DNA of 64,000 nucleotides from Marinicauda pacifica (GTDB taxonomy: Bacteria; Pseudomonadota; Alphaproteobacteria; Caulobacterales; Maricaulaceae): positions 372,501 to 436,500 of the forward strand of contig NZ_SRXV01000001.1 of the NCBI RefSeq assembly GCF_004793635.1. The letters run 5' to 3'. Positions within the stretch are counted from its first letter, which is position 1, and each line of letters begins with the position of its first letter. The notes under the pieces are model-generated. The model was not told the origin of the DNA. It made no database searches and worked only from the letters and a program-made list of their open reading frames with translations. The position numbers were made by a program, and so were the translations under genes. This document shows, one piece after another, positions 1 through 9,659 of the stretch.

Positions 1-1823
<1,823 letters not shown>

Positions 1824-1918
1824 TATGACACTCATGCACGGCGATCGCTTCGTCCGTGCGTCATGACACCCAAAGTCAGGAATAAATGTCTCTACGATAT
1901 ATCCGCATCAAACGCGCC

Positions 1919-2036
1919 GACCGGGTGGCTAGAGCGAGGGGATCCCACCCGTTCCCATTCCGAACACGGCCGTTAAGACCCTCTGCGCCGATGGTACTAT
2001 GTCTTAAGGCATGGGAGAGTAGGTCGTCGCCCGGTC
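1919..2036 (+). rRNA. 5S ribosomal RNA
   Basis: The gene shows the conserved CCCATTCCGAACACGG loop and the GGGAGAGTAGGTCG 3' portion. The ends ACCGGGT and GCCCGGT pair to form helix I. It lies about 95 bases after the 23S end on the same strand, the normal rrn order. The exact ends are estimated from the helix I pairing. No tRNA follows it directly, although many alphaproteobacterial operons carry tRNA-fMet at this point. Confidence 0.95.
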
Positions 2037-2077
2037 CGCACGTTTGATGCGCATCCTCCTTTTCAACGTTACAAAGA

Positions 2078-2109
2078 ACGCCCCGCGCCATCCGGCCGGG
2101 GCGTTTTTT
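2078..2109 (+). terminator. rrn operon intrinsic terminator
   Basis: A nine-base-pair stem (AACGCCCCG pairing with CGGGGCGTT) is followed by a run of six T. It begins about 40 bases after the 5S gene, so it most likely ends the ribosomal RNA operon. Confidence 0.9.
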
Positions 2110-2149
2110 GCGTTTGGGTTCGGTTTTGACGAGCGCGGCGATGGGAAAT

Positions 2150-2499
2150 CGGCGGAAGACCGCCCTGGTGCCGGAGGTCGGGCGGAGGAGCCCCGGGACC
2201 GGGCCTTCAGTAACAACACTGGAGACCCGCTTCAGCTCGACGATAGCCCCAACCAAATGGGTTCAATCGAAGGATCGAACTGCAATCTCGGATATTCAAC
2301 GTCCTCGGCTAATCTAACGTCCCCTAGGATCAACGTTTCTGTTGACGTTGGCGATGTGAGTTTGAGTTTGAAGCTTGATGCCGGGACAAGGGCTCTGACC
2401 GGAGTAGAGATTGGAGGAGGTGTCGCCGGATGCGCTCGTGTTTCTACAACTCAAGGCGGGGAGCACCGTCGAACCTGCCTCAACCCTTATGGATGTTGA
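2150..2499 (+). pseudogene. Decayed protein tail, module copy 1 (possible polymorphic-toxin C-terminus)
   Basis: An open frame without a credible start runs through the rrn terminator and stops at 2499. It contains EDRPGAGGRAEEP near its beginning and, near its end, LSLKLDAGTRALTGVEIGGG. Both stretches recur in the second copy at 2671-2933. The stop lies 4 bases before the ATG of the small membrane protein at 2504, an arrangement typical of a toxin tail followed by its immunity gene. The glycine-rich tail recalls the C-terminal tips of Rhs/polymorphic toxins, but this is only resemblance. No catalytic motif is visible, and the rest of any parent protein is missing. Confidence 0.4.
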
Positions 2500-2503
2500 G
2501 CCT

Positions 2504-2671
2504 ATGAAACGAACCTGCGTCAAAGTCATAGCTTGGATATGTGGATTTGCATGCATGGGGTTTGCTATGGCCTATTTCAGGACAGAACTTGAATATCTCC
2601 TATTCATATCAGGCCTTTTCGGTGGAATTTTCCTGGCCGGCGGCAACCTGCTTTTTGGAAGCCGAAGCTAA
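2504..2671 (+). CDS. Small two-helix membrane protein, module copy 1
   Basis: This 55-residue protein has two hydrophobic stretches (about residues 6-22 and 31-50) joined by a short polar turn around RTELEY. The segment GLFGGIFLAGGNLLFG matches GFFGGAFVVGANWAFG in the protein at 2980-3165, so the two are paralogues. The ATG at 2504 is preferred because homology to the paralogue starts there; the ribosome site is weak. Its TAA stop shares one base with an ATG that opens the next decayed frame. An immunity-like role is inferred only from position after a toxin-like tail. Function unknown. Confidence 0.55.
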   Translation: MKRTCVKVIAWICGFACMGFAMAYFRTELEYLLFISGLFGGIFLAGGNLLFGSRS

Positions 2672-2933
2672 TGAAAGCGGCGGAAGATCGCCCCAGTGCC
2701 GGAGGTCGGGTGGAGGAGCCCGGCCGCCATCGGACAATGCGATGCCGTCGGAGGCGCCGCTCAGGGTTATAATGGCCTGGCCGAAGCGGCGCCCGCCCTG
2801 AGTTATCATGTCGGGCCTCAAATCGGTGTGTGTCCCCTTATCTCTGAAGGTAGATGCTGCGACGGGAGATGTCTTCGGTGGAGAAATAGGTGCTGGCATT
2901 GGTGCCGGCGCAAGCCTCATAACCTCCGAATGA
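2671..2933 (+). pseudogene. Decayed protein tail, module copy 2 (frameshifted)
   Basis: Beginning at an ATG that overlaps the preceding stop, frame one reads EDRPSAGGRVEEP, equivalent to copy 1, and soon hits a stop. Another frame then carries GYNGLAEAAPALSYHVGPQ, and a third ends with LSLKVDAATGD followed by FGGEIGAGIGAGASLITSE and a TGA at 2931. The last part aligns with the end of copy 1. At least two frameshifts are needed to join the pieces, so this is a broken gene. Resemblance to glycine-rich polymorphic-toxin tips is suggestive only. Confidence 0.4.
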
Positions 2934-2979
2934 CGCGAACACTCTCGAACGTGCATTGCCCAGAAGGATGCTAATCATA

Positions 2980-3165
2980 ATGAGATTATTAGGAAAAATT
3001 CTTGTAATAATGGCGGCGTTTGCTTGCTTTATATCTATTGCAATACACGTAAGGACAGATGGTGATCTGCCGTTAGTCTTGTTTGGTTTTTTCGGAGGTG
3101 CTTTCGTGGTCGGGGCTAACTGGGCATTTGGTACGCCGTTTACTCGGAAGAAAACAACTCGGTGA
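2980..3165 (+). CDS. Small two-helix membrane protein, module copy 2
   Basis: This 61-residue protein has two hydrophobic helices (about residues 7-23 and 32-51) and a basic tail ending RKKTTR. It is a clear paralogue of the protein at 2504-2671: both share K-[VI]-[IL], an RT turn, and a second helix with FGG-x-F and FG[ST]. Base composition is visibly AT-richer than the core genes around it, consistent with acquired DNA. No function can be assigned beyond a possible immunity or accessory role for the lost upstream gene. Confidence 0.5.
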   Translation: MRLLGKILVIMAAFACFISIAIHVRTDGDLPLVLFGFFGGAFVVGANWAFGTPFTRKKTTR

Positions 3166-3534
3166 AGCTGATAAACGGGCGGAGAAAACGGGGACACACA
3201 CCGCGGTTTCCGCGCTCCGGCCTGCCGCGCTTAATCCCATCTGCTGACGGCTCGGGGTTTTGACTGTCGAGTCCGGGCGAAAGCTCAGGACGCGGACAGG
3301 CCCGCATGCCGTCATTTGATGATGGCGCCCCACGCTCTCTGGGTCCCCGGTCAAGCCGGGGATGACGAGAGGGGGGCGGGGATGACGAGAGGGGCCGGGA
3401 TGACGAGAGTGGGGGAGGTCGGAGACGCCGGCGGCGCCCGCGGCCTCTCCGGGTCCTTGTTTTTCCGCGGCCTTGCTTTCGCCAGGACGGAGGGCCCAAC
3501 GTCTGATCGCAATTGGCTGCGCGGTGCGCGCGGC
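3166..3534. other. Gene-free stretch with intergenic repeat
   Basis: I see no credible gene here. The stretch holds GGGGACACACACCG at 3190-3203, the exact inverted complement of CGGTGTGTGTCCCC at 2824-2837, and the GATGACGA repeat at 3341-3410. The remainder is GC-rich spacer. Confidence 0.6.
3341..3410 (+). repeat. GATGACGA-type intergenic palindromic repeat
   Basis: A hairpin with CCCCGG and CCGGGG arms around TCAAG (3345-3361) runs into GATGACGAGAG. That last unit recurs twice more at about 20-base spacing (3381 and 3400). The same phrase, CCCGGTCAAGCCGGGGATGA, is a familiar intergenic repeat in many alphaproteobacterial genomes. It probably has no coding role. Confidence 0.75.
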
Positions 3535-4758
3535 TCAGCCGGACGTGTGCGATCCGGCGGGGGGTGACCGGGGCTCGGGCTGGGGGGCGGGCAGGCGCAG
3601 GACCAGGCGGTAGCCCTGGTGGCCTTCGCCCCGGGTCTCCTTGACCCGGCCTGCCCATTTGTGTTCCGCTAGGCTTTCGATCAGGCGCTGCCCAAAGCCG
3701 GTACCGGCGCGGGCGCTGCCGGCGGGGGCAGCGTCAGTCACAGGATCGTGCCACGTCAGCACAAGCTGGGAGCGGCCGTCTGCACCGGCCTCCAGCTGCC
3801 AGGACAGGCTTGCGCGCACACCGGCTTCCCGGCTCAGGGCGCCGTACTTGGCCGAATTGGTCGCGACCTCGTGCAGGATCAGGCTGAGATCGAAGCAGAA
3901 ATCGGCCGGCAGCACGATATCGCGCCCTTGGATCTCGACGCGTCCGGGAAAGACGGTGAGCACCTCCTTGACCAGCGCGATGAGGCGCGTGGTCGACCAG
4001 CCATCCTCGCAGAGCAGCTGGTTGGCCCGCGAGAGCGCGGCGAGGCGCCCCGAGAATACCCGCTCGGCCTCGCGGGTGACGCGATCGGTGGTGAAGGTCT
4101 GGCTGGCGATCGACCGGACGAGCTGGAGCAGGTTGCCGGACCGGTGGGCCACTTCGCGGCTCGCCAGATTGCGGCGTTCGGCAGCCTCGCGCTGGCGCGC
4201 GCTGCTGGCAACGATGTTGGCAAGCGTGACCAGCATGTCCGCATCGCTCTCATCGAAGCGCCGCGCCCTCGTGTCGTGAATGCCGAACACGCCGAAAGGC
4301 CGCCCGGCGGCGCCGGCGATGATCACGCTCATGCCGGCGACAACGCTGTATTCATGAAGCAGGGGCGGACCAGAAAATCGCGTCTCGCGCGCCAAGTCGG
4401 TGACCACGACGGGCGCCTCGCTCAGAAGTGTGTAGCCGGCCTGGGATTCGCGATCGATCCCGACACGGCCGTGGCCGACCAGGCCGTCGTCCCAGCCGCG
4501 GCCGGCGACAAGCTTCAGGCTGTCGGCATCGTCGACGAATTTCAGGATCTTGGTCAGGGGGACGTCGAAAATTTCGGCGGCGAGCTCGACCGCGCGATCC
4601 ATCACAGCTTGGTAGTCGGGCTCGGTGAAGGCATAGGTGCCAAACTCGGCAATCTGCTTTTGATGGGCCAGGCGGCGTGCCAAAGCGGTCGCGCTCGAGG
4701 GCGCGGGCGCGAGCCGGGGCTCCTGATCAAAAGGCTCTTGCACGCGTGGCCCCCTCAC
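3535..4758 (-). CDS. GAF-domain HWE-family sensor histidine kinase
   Basis: A 407-residue soluble kinase. Residues about 45-185 form a GAF sensor domain. The phospho-acceptor region EVAHRSGNLLQLV follows with His205. The ATPase part carries LHEVATNSAKYGAL and the FGQRLIES loop, hallmarks of the HWE/HisKA_2 class common in alphaproteobacteria. There is no transmembrane helix, so it should sense a cytoplasmic signal. The C-terminus is proline-rich. HWE kinases often signal to PhyR-type general stress regulators or single-domain receivers; no partner is encoded next to it. The ATG at 4758 is the first in frame and gives a short disordered N-terminus. Confidence 0.88.
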   Translation of the reverse strand: MRGPRVQEPFDQEPRLAPAPSSATALARRLAHQKQIAEFGTYAFTEPDYQAVMDRAVELAAEIFDVPLTKILKFVDDADSLKLVAGRGWDDGLVGHGRVGIDRESQAGYTLLSEAPVVVTDLARETRFSGPPLLHEYSVVAGMSVIIAGAAGRPFGVFGIHDTRARRFDESDADMLVTLANIVASSARQREAAERRNLASREVAHRSGNLLQLVRSIASQTFTTDRVTREAERVFSGRLAALSRANQLLCEDGWSTTRLIALVKEVLTVFPGRVEIQGRDIVLPADFCFDLSLILHEVATNSAKYGALSREAGVRASLSWQLEAGADGRSQLVLTWHDPVTDAAPAGSARAGTGFGQRLIESLAEHKWAGRVKETRGEGHQGYRLVLRLPAPQPEPRSPPAGSHTSG

Positions 4759-4900
4759 TCACACCGGAAGATACGGCACTCGACCCCCCGATCGAAACGC
4801 GATTTTCGAGTGCTGCACAATCGTCACAAACGCACCGGAGCCTGCAGGGTTTCATCGCCAAAGCAAGAATAAGCAAAAGGATGCAGACGCCAGGCTCAAG

Positions 4901-6145
4901 CTAGCGCTCGCGCACCCACAGGCTGGCGAGGATCTTGGTACCGGTCTCGACCGGCAGGCCCGCATGCAGGCTCGCCTTCTCGCCCTTGCCTGCGGCATCG
5001 AGATTGTCGAACACGAGGGCGTCGCCGCGCCGGCCCTGCCACGCGACATCGAGGCGGGGAAAACTCGTGGCGCCGCCGGTATGCTCCTCATTCAGCTTGA
5101 CCAGAACGGTATGGGCACGCTGGCCGCGCCGGGCGAGGTCGTCGCTCGCGCGTCCGCCATCGGGCGCGATGAAGTCGAAATGCGGCCTGTATTCCTGGCC
5201 CGGCTGGTAGACCAGCACCGCGAGCGGTTCGCTCTGATGGCTCTGTGCCCCGGCAAGGGTCAGCATCCGGTCGCGAATGGCGAGCGCGGGCAGGTCCATC
5301 GCACTGGGCGGCAGGCTGGCGGTCAGCGAGCGGCGATACTCGTCCGGGCGCTGCTCGCCGGTGTCGGGATCGAAAATCGTCGCCGTGTGCAGGAAGGGGA
5401 CGCTGGCCGCCGTCAGATAATCGCTGAGGACCGCGCTGATCAGGCCGGGCGCGGTCTGGATGCGCGGGGCATCGTGCAGGGTCTCGCGTTCAGGCTCGCG
5501 TGCAAACAGGGCGTCTGCCAGCGCCTGTGCGTCCGGAACGGGGCAGGGCGCGCTGGCCGCCGCAGCGGGCAGACCGGAAATCGCCTGCTGCAGGGCGGGG
5601 CCGAGCGGATGCGCGCGCGCCAGGGCGGGCGCGTGGGGCACGGCCACCTCGGAGACTTCGCCGCGTTGCGCACCCAGGCGCAGCAGGGCCGCGATGGCCT
5701 CGCCCTGGCCGCTGCGGGCCAGCGGCTCGAGCAGAGAGAGGGCAGCCCCGGTGAAGCCGGCGAGCTCGCACAGCAGCGCGATCTCCAGACCGGCGCGCAA
5801 ATCCCCGCGCTCGTGATCGCTCTGTCGGGCGGCGATCGCGCCGGGCCAGTCGCCCGCGCGGCCAAGACCTGAAGCGAGCACGACCGCGCCAAGGCGCGCG
5901 GCAGCGCGCTGGCCGGCAGCCTGGTCCAGCACCGGGGCGAGCGGGCCCTCAAGCGCGCTGTCCAGCGTCGCGCGCACCGATGCGGCCGCGTCGCCGGTCA
6001 GCCCGGCTTCCAGGGCGGCATCGAACAGGGGCGCGATGGCCGCGGCCTCGCCCGCCGCGACGCCCGATTGAAGCGCGGCGACCGCGTCTTCCATCCGGCC
6101 CTCGCGCCAGGCCGTGTAACCGTCGTCCAGAAGAGGGCTGGCCAT
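4901..6145 (-). CDS. 2OG-Fe(II) oxygenase, prolyl 4-hydroxylase-like, with helical N-terminus
   Basis: A 414-residue protein. The C-terminal 190 residues form a prolyl-4-hydroxylase-like dioxygenase: the iron ligands are HFD in YRPHFDF and a distal His (LHAGLP), and the Lys in TGTKILASLWVR should bind 2-oxoglutarate. The N-terminal half is alanine-rich helical sequence (DDGYTAWREGRMEDAVAAL) like Sel1/TPR solenoids, as in other bacterial P4H-like proteins of this build. The ATG at 6145 is chosen because a GGGAG ribosome site stands just upstream; the frame stays open further upstream without support. The substrate is unknown. Confidence 0.85.
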   Translation of the reverse strand: MASPLLDDGYTAWREGRMEDAVAALQSGVAAGEAAAIAPLFDAALEAGLTGDAAASVRATLDSALEGPLAPVLDQAAGQRAAARLGAVVLASGLGRAGDWPGAIAARQSDHERGDLRAGLEIALLCELAGFTGAALSLLEPLARSGQGEAIAALLRLGAQRGEVSEVAVPHAPALARAHPLGPALQQAISGLPAAAASAPCPVPDAQALADALFAREPERETLHDAPRIQTAPGLISAVLSDYLTAASVPFLHTATIFDPDTGEQRPDEYRRSLTASLPPSAMDLPALAIRDRMLTLAGAQSHQSEPLAVLVYQPGQEYRPHFDFIAPDGGRASDDLARRGQRAHTVLVKLNEEHTGGATSFPRLDVAWQGRRGDALVFDNLDAAGKGEKASLHAGLPVETGTKILASLWVRER

Positions 6146-6308
6146 GGAAGAACTCCCAGTCGCACACGCAGGAGACAACGCGCGCCCGTGTTTTACAGAT
6201 GCGCGGCCTTGCTTGGCAAACCGGGGCTTCAGAGCGCGCCCGGCGGGCGCGATAGCGCGCAGGGGCTGCAAAAAAAGCGCCGTACACTAATCTCTGCAGC
6301 CTCGGCCA

Positions 6309-6337
6309 TTGACCTCACAACAGCGAGTGGCTACCTA
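6309..6337 (+). promoter_or_regulatory. Sigma-70-type promoter of the initiator tRNA
   Basis: TTGACC (6309-6314) and TACCTA (6332-6337) are separated by exactly 17 bases and end 39 bases before the tRNA. No other gene lies between them and the tRNA on this strand, so they probably drive a monocistronic tRNA transcript. Confidence 0.6.
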
Positions 6338-6376
6338 CACGCCTCTCCCGGGGAGACAGCGTCTTTCCGGCCCTGA

Positions 6377-6453
<77 letters not shown>

Positions 6454-6460
6454 AAAAAGA

Positions 6461-6497
6461 CCCGCTAGGCCAATGGCTTAGCGGGTTTTTTGTTTTT
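6461..6497 (+). terminator. Intrinsic terminator after tRNA-fMet
   Basis: CCCGCTA and TAGCGGG form a seven-base-pair stem, followed by a T-rich run from 6486. It begins 8 bases after the encoded CCA. Confidence 0.88.
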
Positions 6498-6532
6498 ACA
6501 CGCAATTTTCGCGGCGCCCCCCGCCGAGGGCA

Positions 6533-7177
6533 TCACGCGGCATCGCGGATTGCGTCCAGGTCGTTTTGCAGATCGGCGCGGACCAGGGCTGCGACCAGGC
6601 GCGGGAAGTCTTCTGTGTCCACGAGATCGGCCAGCGTCCAGACGTCGGCGCCCAGGCCGAGGGTCCGGGCGGCCTGGAGGGCCTTGTCGTCGGCGAAAGG
6701 GTAGAGCTCGTGCCACACGGCCTGGACCTCGCGGCAGAAAATGGAGGCGCCGGATTTCGAAATCCCGTCGAACTGCTTCAACCGCGCGATTTCGTCCTCG
6801 CGTTTCTTGCCTGCCGCCTCGCGCAGCCGCCTGAGATCGCCGTCATAGCGCTCGATGAGCTGGCCGGACATCTTGCGCAGATAGGTGGCGTATTTCTCGT
6901 CCATGCGCGCATAGCCGGCCTCGCTGAGGATGCGGACGCGATTTTTCCACTGGCTGTCAAACATCCTTCTCGGGGTCGTCAGGCCCGCGTCGAACAGGTC
7001 TTTAGCCGCCTGTGCGCCGTGTTCGAAGCCGATCTGAGTGGAAAACAGGTTGGACGCGACCAGCCACTGGAAGAGCGGGGCGGGTTCGTTGCGCTCGATC
7101 GCGATGCCCAGCTCGTCGCAAAATGTTTGCCCGTGCCTGTCGAGCAGGGCCTGAACGATATCAGATTTCGACGCCAT
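6533..7177 (-). CDS. HhH-GPD (endonuclease III-like) superfamily protein
   Basis: A 214-residue protein laid out like a DNA glycosylase of the helix-hairpin-helix GPD fold. LVASNLFSTQI matches the first helices. LKQFDGISKSGASIF sits where the hairpin (L-x-GVGPKTA) should be. FADDKALQAARTLGL corresponds to the VDTHVxRVxxRLGL motif that carries the catalytic Asp. There is no C-terminal four-cysteine iron-sulfur loop. The hairpin glycines are only partly kept, so enzymatic activity is uncertain. It stands alone, converging on the tRNA terminator. Confidence 0.6.
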   Translation of the reverse strand: MASKSDIVQALLDRHGQTFCDELGIAIERNEPAPLFQWLVASNLFSTQIGFEHGAQAAKDLFDAGLTTPRRMFDSQWKNRVRILSEAGYARMDEKYATYLRKMSGQLIERYDGDLRRLREAAGKKREDEIARLKQFDGISKSGASIFCREVQAVWHELYPFADDKALQAARTLGLGADVWTLADLVDTEDFPRLVAALVRADLQNDLDAIRDAA

Positions 7178-7544
7178 GGCAGGTGCCTTTCGGGACGGGT
7201 TTGCTTAGCAGGTGACGGGAACGCAATGCCGGCCATCGTCACCCGGTTCCGGGCGGGCAGCAACCGGTTTGGACGTGTGGCGGTGGGCGTACCTGCAGAG
7301 TGCCTTGCTTTTGCCGCGAAATCCCGTCATACGCCTTGTCAGCGCATGAGTGCCGCAGCGTAGAGGCGATGATTTGTTTCATCCTCCAGCGGTCTCGATC
7401 GGATAAGCCGGGTTTTCTCTGGCACCTGTCCGGGCGCGGGGTCTCTTGACCCTGTCGACGGCGGCTGATCTGCGCAGTTGTCCACCATGTGATCTATTCG
7501 GCGAGCCACGATGCTGTTGCGCGTGGCCGCCCGTGAGGAATGAT
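7178..7544. other. Intergenic region upstream of the helicase gene
   Basis: This 367-base gap separates the divergent HhH-GPD and helicase genes. I see no convincing gene or strong hairpin. TTGACC at 7447-7452 could be a -35 element, but no good -10 follows at the right distance. A long untranslated leader would fit RNA-helicase genes, which are often cold-regulated, but nothing here proves it. Confidence 0.4.
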
Positions 7545-8879
7545 TTGACCAAATTTACCGAACTCGGCCTGGCCGAGCCCGTCCTTCGTGCTGTGAGCGA
7601 AGAAGGATACGACACCCCGACCCCGATCCAGGGAAAATCCATTCCGGCCGTTCTGAACGGTCAGGATGTCGTGGGTATCGCCCAGACCGGTACCGGCAAG
7701 ACGGCGGCCTTCGTGCTGCCGCTGCTGAGCCGGCTTCTTGAAGAAAACAAGCAGGCGCCCGGCCGCTCGTGCCGCGCGCTCATCATGGCGCCGACGCGCG
7801 AGCTCGCCTCGCAGATCGATGCCAGCATTGCCGCCTACGGGCGCTATACCGGCCTGACCCATGCTGTCATCTTCGGCGGCGTGAAGGCGGGCGGTCAGAT
7901 CCGTGCGCTGGCGCGCGGTCTGGATATTCTCGTCGCGACGCCGGGCCGTCTGCTCGACCATGTCGATTCCGGCAAGGCGCGCCTGGACCTGACCTCCACG
8001 GTCATCCTGGACGAAGCCGACCAGATGCTGGATCTCGGCTTCATGCCGGCCATTCGCCGCATCCTGTCCGCCGTCGGCAAGCCGCGCCAGACGGTGATGT
8101 ATTCGGCCACCATGCCGCCGCCCATCCGCAAGCTGGCCGACGATTTCCTGTCGCGCCCGGTGACGGTCTCGGTGACCCCGCAATCGCAAACGGTCGACCG
8201 CATCGAGCAGGCGGTGATGTTCGTGGATACCGGCGAGAAGCCGGCCGCGCTGACCGATCTGATGGCCAAGGAAGTGGGCACGCGTACCATCATTTTCACC
8301 CGTACCAAGCGCGGTGCGGACAAGGTGACCTCGATGCTGATCAGCTATGGCCACAAGGCCAATGCGATCCACGGTAACAAGAGCCAGCCCCAACGCGAAC
8401 GCGCTTTGCGCGCGTTTAAAGAGGGCGGTGCGCCGATCCTGGTCGCGACCGATATTGCCGCGCGCGGCATCGACATCGACGATGTCGGCCTGATCGTGAA
8501 TTACGAGCTGCCCAACGTGGCCGAATCCTATGTTCACCGCATCGGGCGGACGGCGCGTGCCGGGGCTTCGGGCCGGGCCGTCGCGTTCTGCGCGCCGGAC
8601 GAGCGGGTTCTGCTCCACGATATCGAAACGCTGACCAAGCTGCGGATCCGTACGCTCAACGATGCGCCGCCCTTCGTGCATGGCCTGCCGCGCCCCGGTT
8701 CGGGCAAGGGCCGCTCGGGCGGCGGTGGTGGCGGGGGCGGCAATCGTCCGCGCCGTGCCGGCGGCGGCAAGCCGCAGGGCCAGCGCCAGGGCTATCAGGG
8801 CGGGGGCAAGCCCGGTGGCGGGTCCCAGCGCAATCGCCGGCCCGGCAACAAGCCGCAGGGCCAGCGCCAGAACGGATAG
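7545..8879 (+). CDS. rhlE: DEAD-box ATP-dependent RNA helicase, RhlE type
   Basis: A 444-residue helicase with all core motifs: a Q motif (GYDTPTPIQ), AQTGTGKT (Walker A), PTRELASQI, TPGRLLDH, the DEAD box in LDEADQML, SAT, and ARGIDIDDV plus HRIGRTARAG in the second RecA domain. The C-terminal 65 residues are a Gly/Arg/Gln-rich disordered tail, as in RhlE proteins, that helps bind RNA. It probably works in ribosome assembly or mRNA turnover. I prefer the TTG at 7545 because GAGGAA lies 5 bases upstream and homology begins with TKFTELGL; the open frame continues further upstream with a cysteine-rich run unlike the family. Confidence 0.93.
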   Translation: MTKFTELGLAEPVLRAVSEEGYDTPTPIQGKSIPAVLNGQDVVGIAQTGTGKTAAFVLPLLSRLLEENKQAPGRSCRALIMAPTRELASQIDASIAAYGRYTGLTHAVIFGGVKAGGQIRALARGLDILVATPGRLLDHVDSGKARLDLTSTVILDEADQMLDLGFMPAIRRILSAVGKPRQTVMYSATMPPPIRKLADDFLSRPVTVSVTPQSQTVDRIEQAVMFVDTGEKPAALTDLMAKEVGTRTIIFTRTKRGADKVTSMLISYGHKANAIHGNKSQPQRERALRAFKEGGAPILVATDIAARGIDIDDVGLIVNYELPNVAESYVHRIGRTARAGASGRAVAFCAPDERVLLHDIETLTKLRIRTLNDAPPFVHGLPRPGSGKGRSGGGGGGGGNRPRRAGGGKPQGQRQGYQGGGKPGGGSQRNRRPGNKPQGQRQNG

Positions 8880-8904
8880 GCTCCAGCCTTGACGTAGAGC
8901 GATG

Positions 8905-8952
8905 CGGGCGCGATCCCTGTCTGGTTGTTGAGCCAATCAGGGATCGCGCCCG
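8905..8952 (+). promoter_or_regulatory. Perfect 15-bp hairpin over the ZIP gene start
   Basis: CGGGCGCGATCCCTG and its exact complement CAGGGATCGCGCCCG flank an 18-base loop. There is no T run, so this is a poor terminator for the helicase gene. The right arm holds the AGGGA that would serve as ribosome site for the GTG at 8952, so folding could hide it. Confidence 0.6.
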
Positions 8953-9650
8953 TGCTCTATCCGCTTCTCCTGGCGACGCTTGCCGGGATCACCATACCGA
9001 TCGGGGCGATGCTGGCCCGGTTCGACATGGTCCATCCCAGCTGGACCACACCGGCCGCGCGCCATGGCTTTCTGTCCTTCGGCGGCGGGGTGCTGATCGC
9101 GGCCGTGGCGCTGGTGCTGGTGCCCCAGGGGGTAGAGCATGTCTCCCCGGCCGTTGCGCTCTTCGCGTTCGCGGCAGGCGGGGCGGTCTTCTATGCCCTC
9201 GACGCCTTTCTGGCCCGCTTCGGCAATTTCGGGCAGCTCATGGCGATGCTGCTCGATTTCGTGCCTGAGGCCATTGCGCTCGGCGCGCTGATGGCGCTGG
9301 GCGAGAGCGGTCTGGCCATCGCCCTCATGATCACGCTTCAGAACCTTCCCGAGGGCTTCAACGCCTATCATGGGATGGACGAGCCGACGCGGACGCGCGC
9401 CCGCCTCCTGCTGCTCGTCTTCGCCGGACTGGTCGTGTTCGGCCCCCTCGCGGCCTGGTTCGGCCAGGCGGTTCTGGCCGAGAATACCGGACTGCTGGGC
9501 GTCATCCTGCTGTTCAGCGCTGGCGGGGTCACCTTCCTGACCGTGCAGGACGTCATCCCCGAATCTCATCTGGATACCCGCCGGGCACCGGCGCTGGGCG
9601 CCGTCGCGGGCTTCGCGCTGGGCCTGGCCGGTGACCTCTATCTGGGGTGA
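8952..9650 (+). CDS. ZIP-family divalent metal transporter
   Basis: An integral membrane protein of 232 residues with about seven or eight hydrophobic helices. LDFVPEAIALGALM and LQNLPEGFNAYHGM are the paired (P/E)-containing helices that form the metal site of ZIP proteins; the second is a variant of HNxPEG. It should import zinc or related ions down their gradient. The start is uncertain: GTG at 8952 has AGGGA 8 bases upstream, while TTG at 8925 adds nine residues and has no ribosome site. A strong hairpin covers this start region. Confidence 0.85.
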   Translation: MLYPLLLATLAGITIPIGAMLARFDMVHPSWTTPAARHGFLSFGGGVLIAAVALVLVPQGVEHVSPAVALFAFAAGGAVFYALDAFLARFGNFGQLMAMLLDFVPEAIALGALMALGESGLAIALMITLQNLPEGFNAYHGMDEPTRTRARLLLLVFAGLVVFGPLAAWFGQAVLAENTGLLGVILLFSAGGVTFLTVQDVIPESHLDTRRAPALGAVAGFALGLAGDLYLG

Positions 9651-9659
9651 GGCGTCGCC

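Larger units (their letters stand above)
2150..2721 (+). repeat. Direct repeat pair, 44 bp, at 2150-2193 and 2678-2721
   Basis: The two 44-base copies differ at only four positions. Each begins CGGCGGAAGA and ends GGAGGAGCCC. They lie 528 bases apart, and each opens one copy of the tail-plus-membrane-protein module. This points to a tandem duplication with later divergence of the intervening sequence. Confidence 0.85.

Noticed and set aside
7494-8936. 480-codon open frame antisense to the RNA helicase
   Set aside because: It mirrors a well-conserved helicase in high-GC DNA; its own translation is low-complexity Arg/Ala/Gly with no domain.
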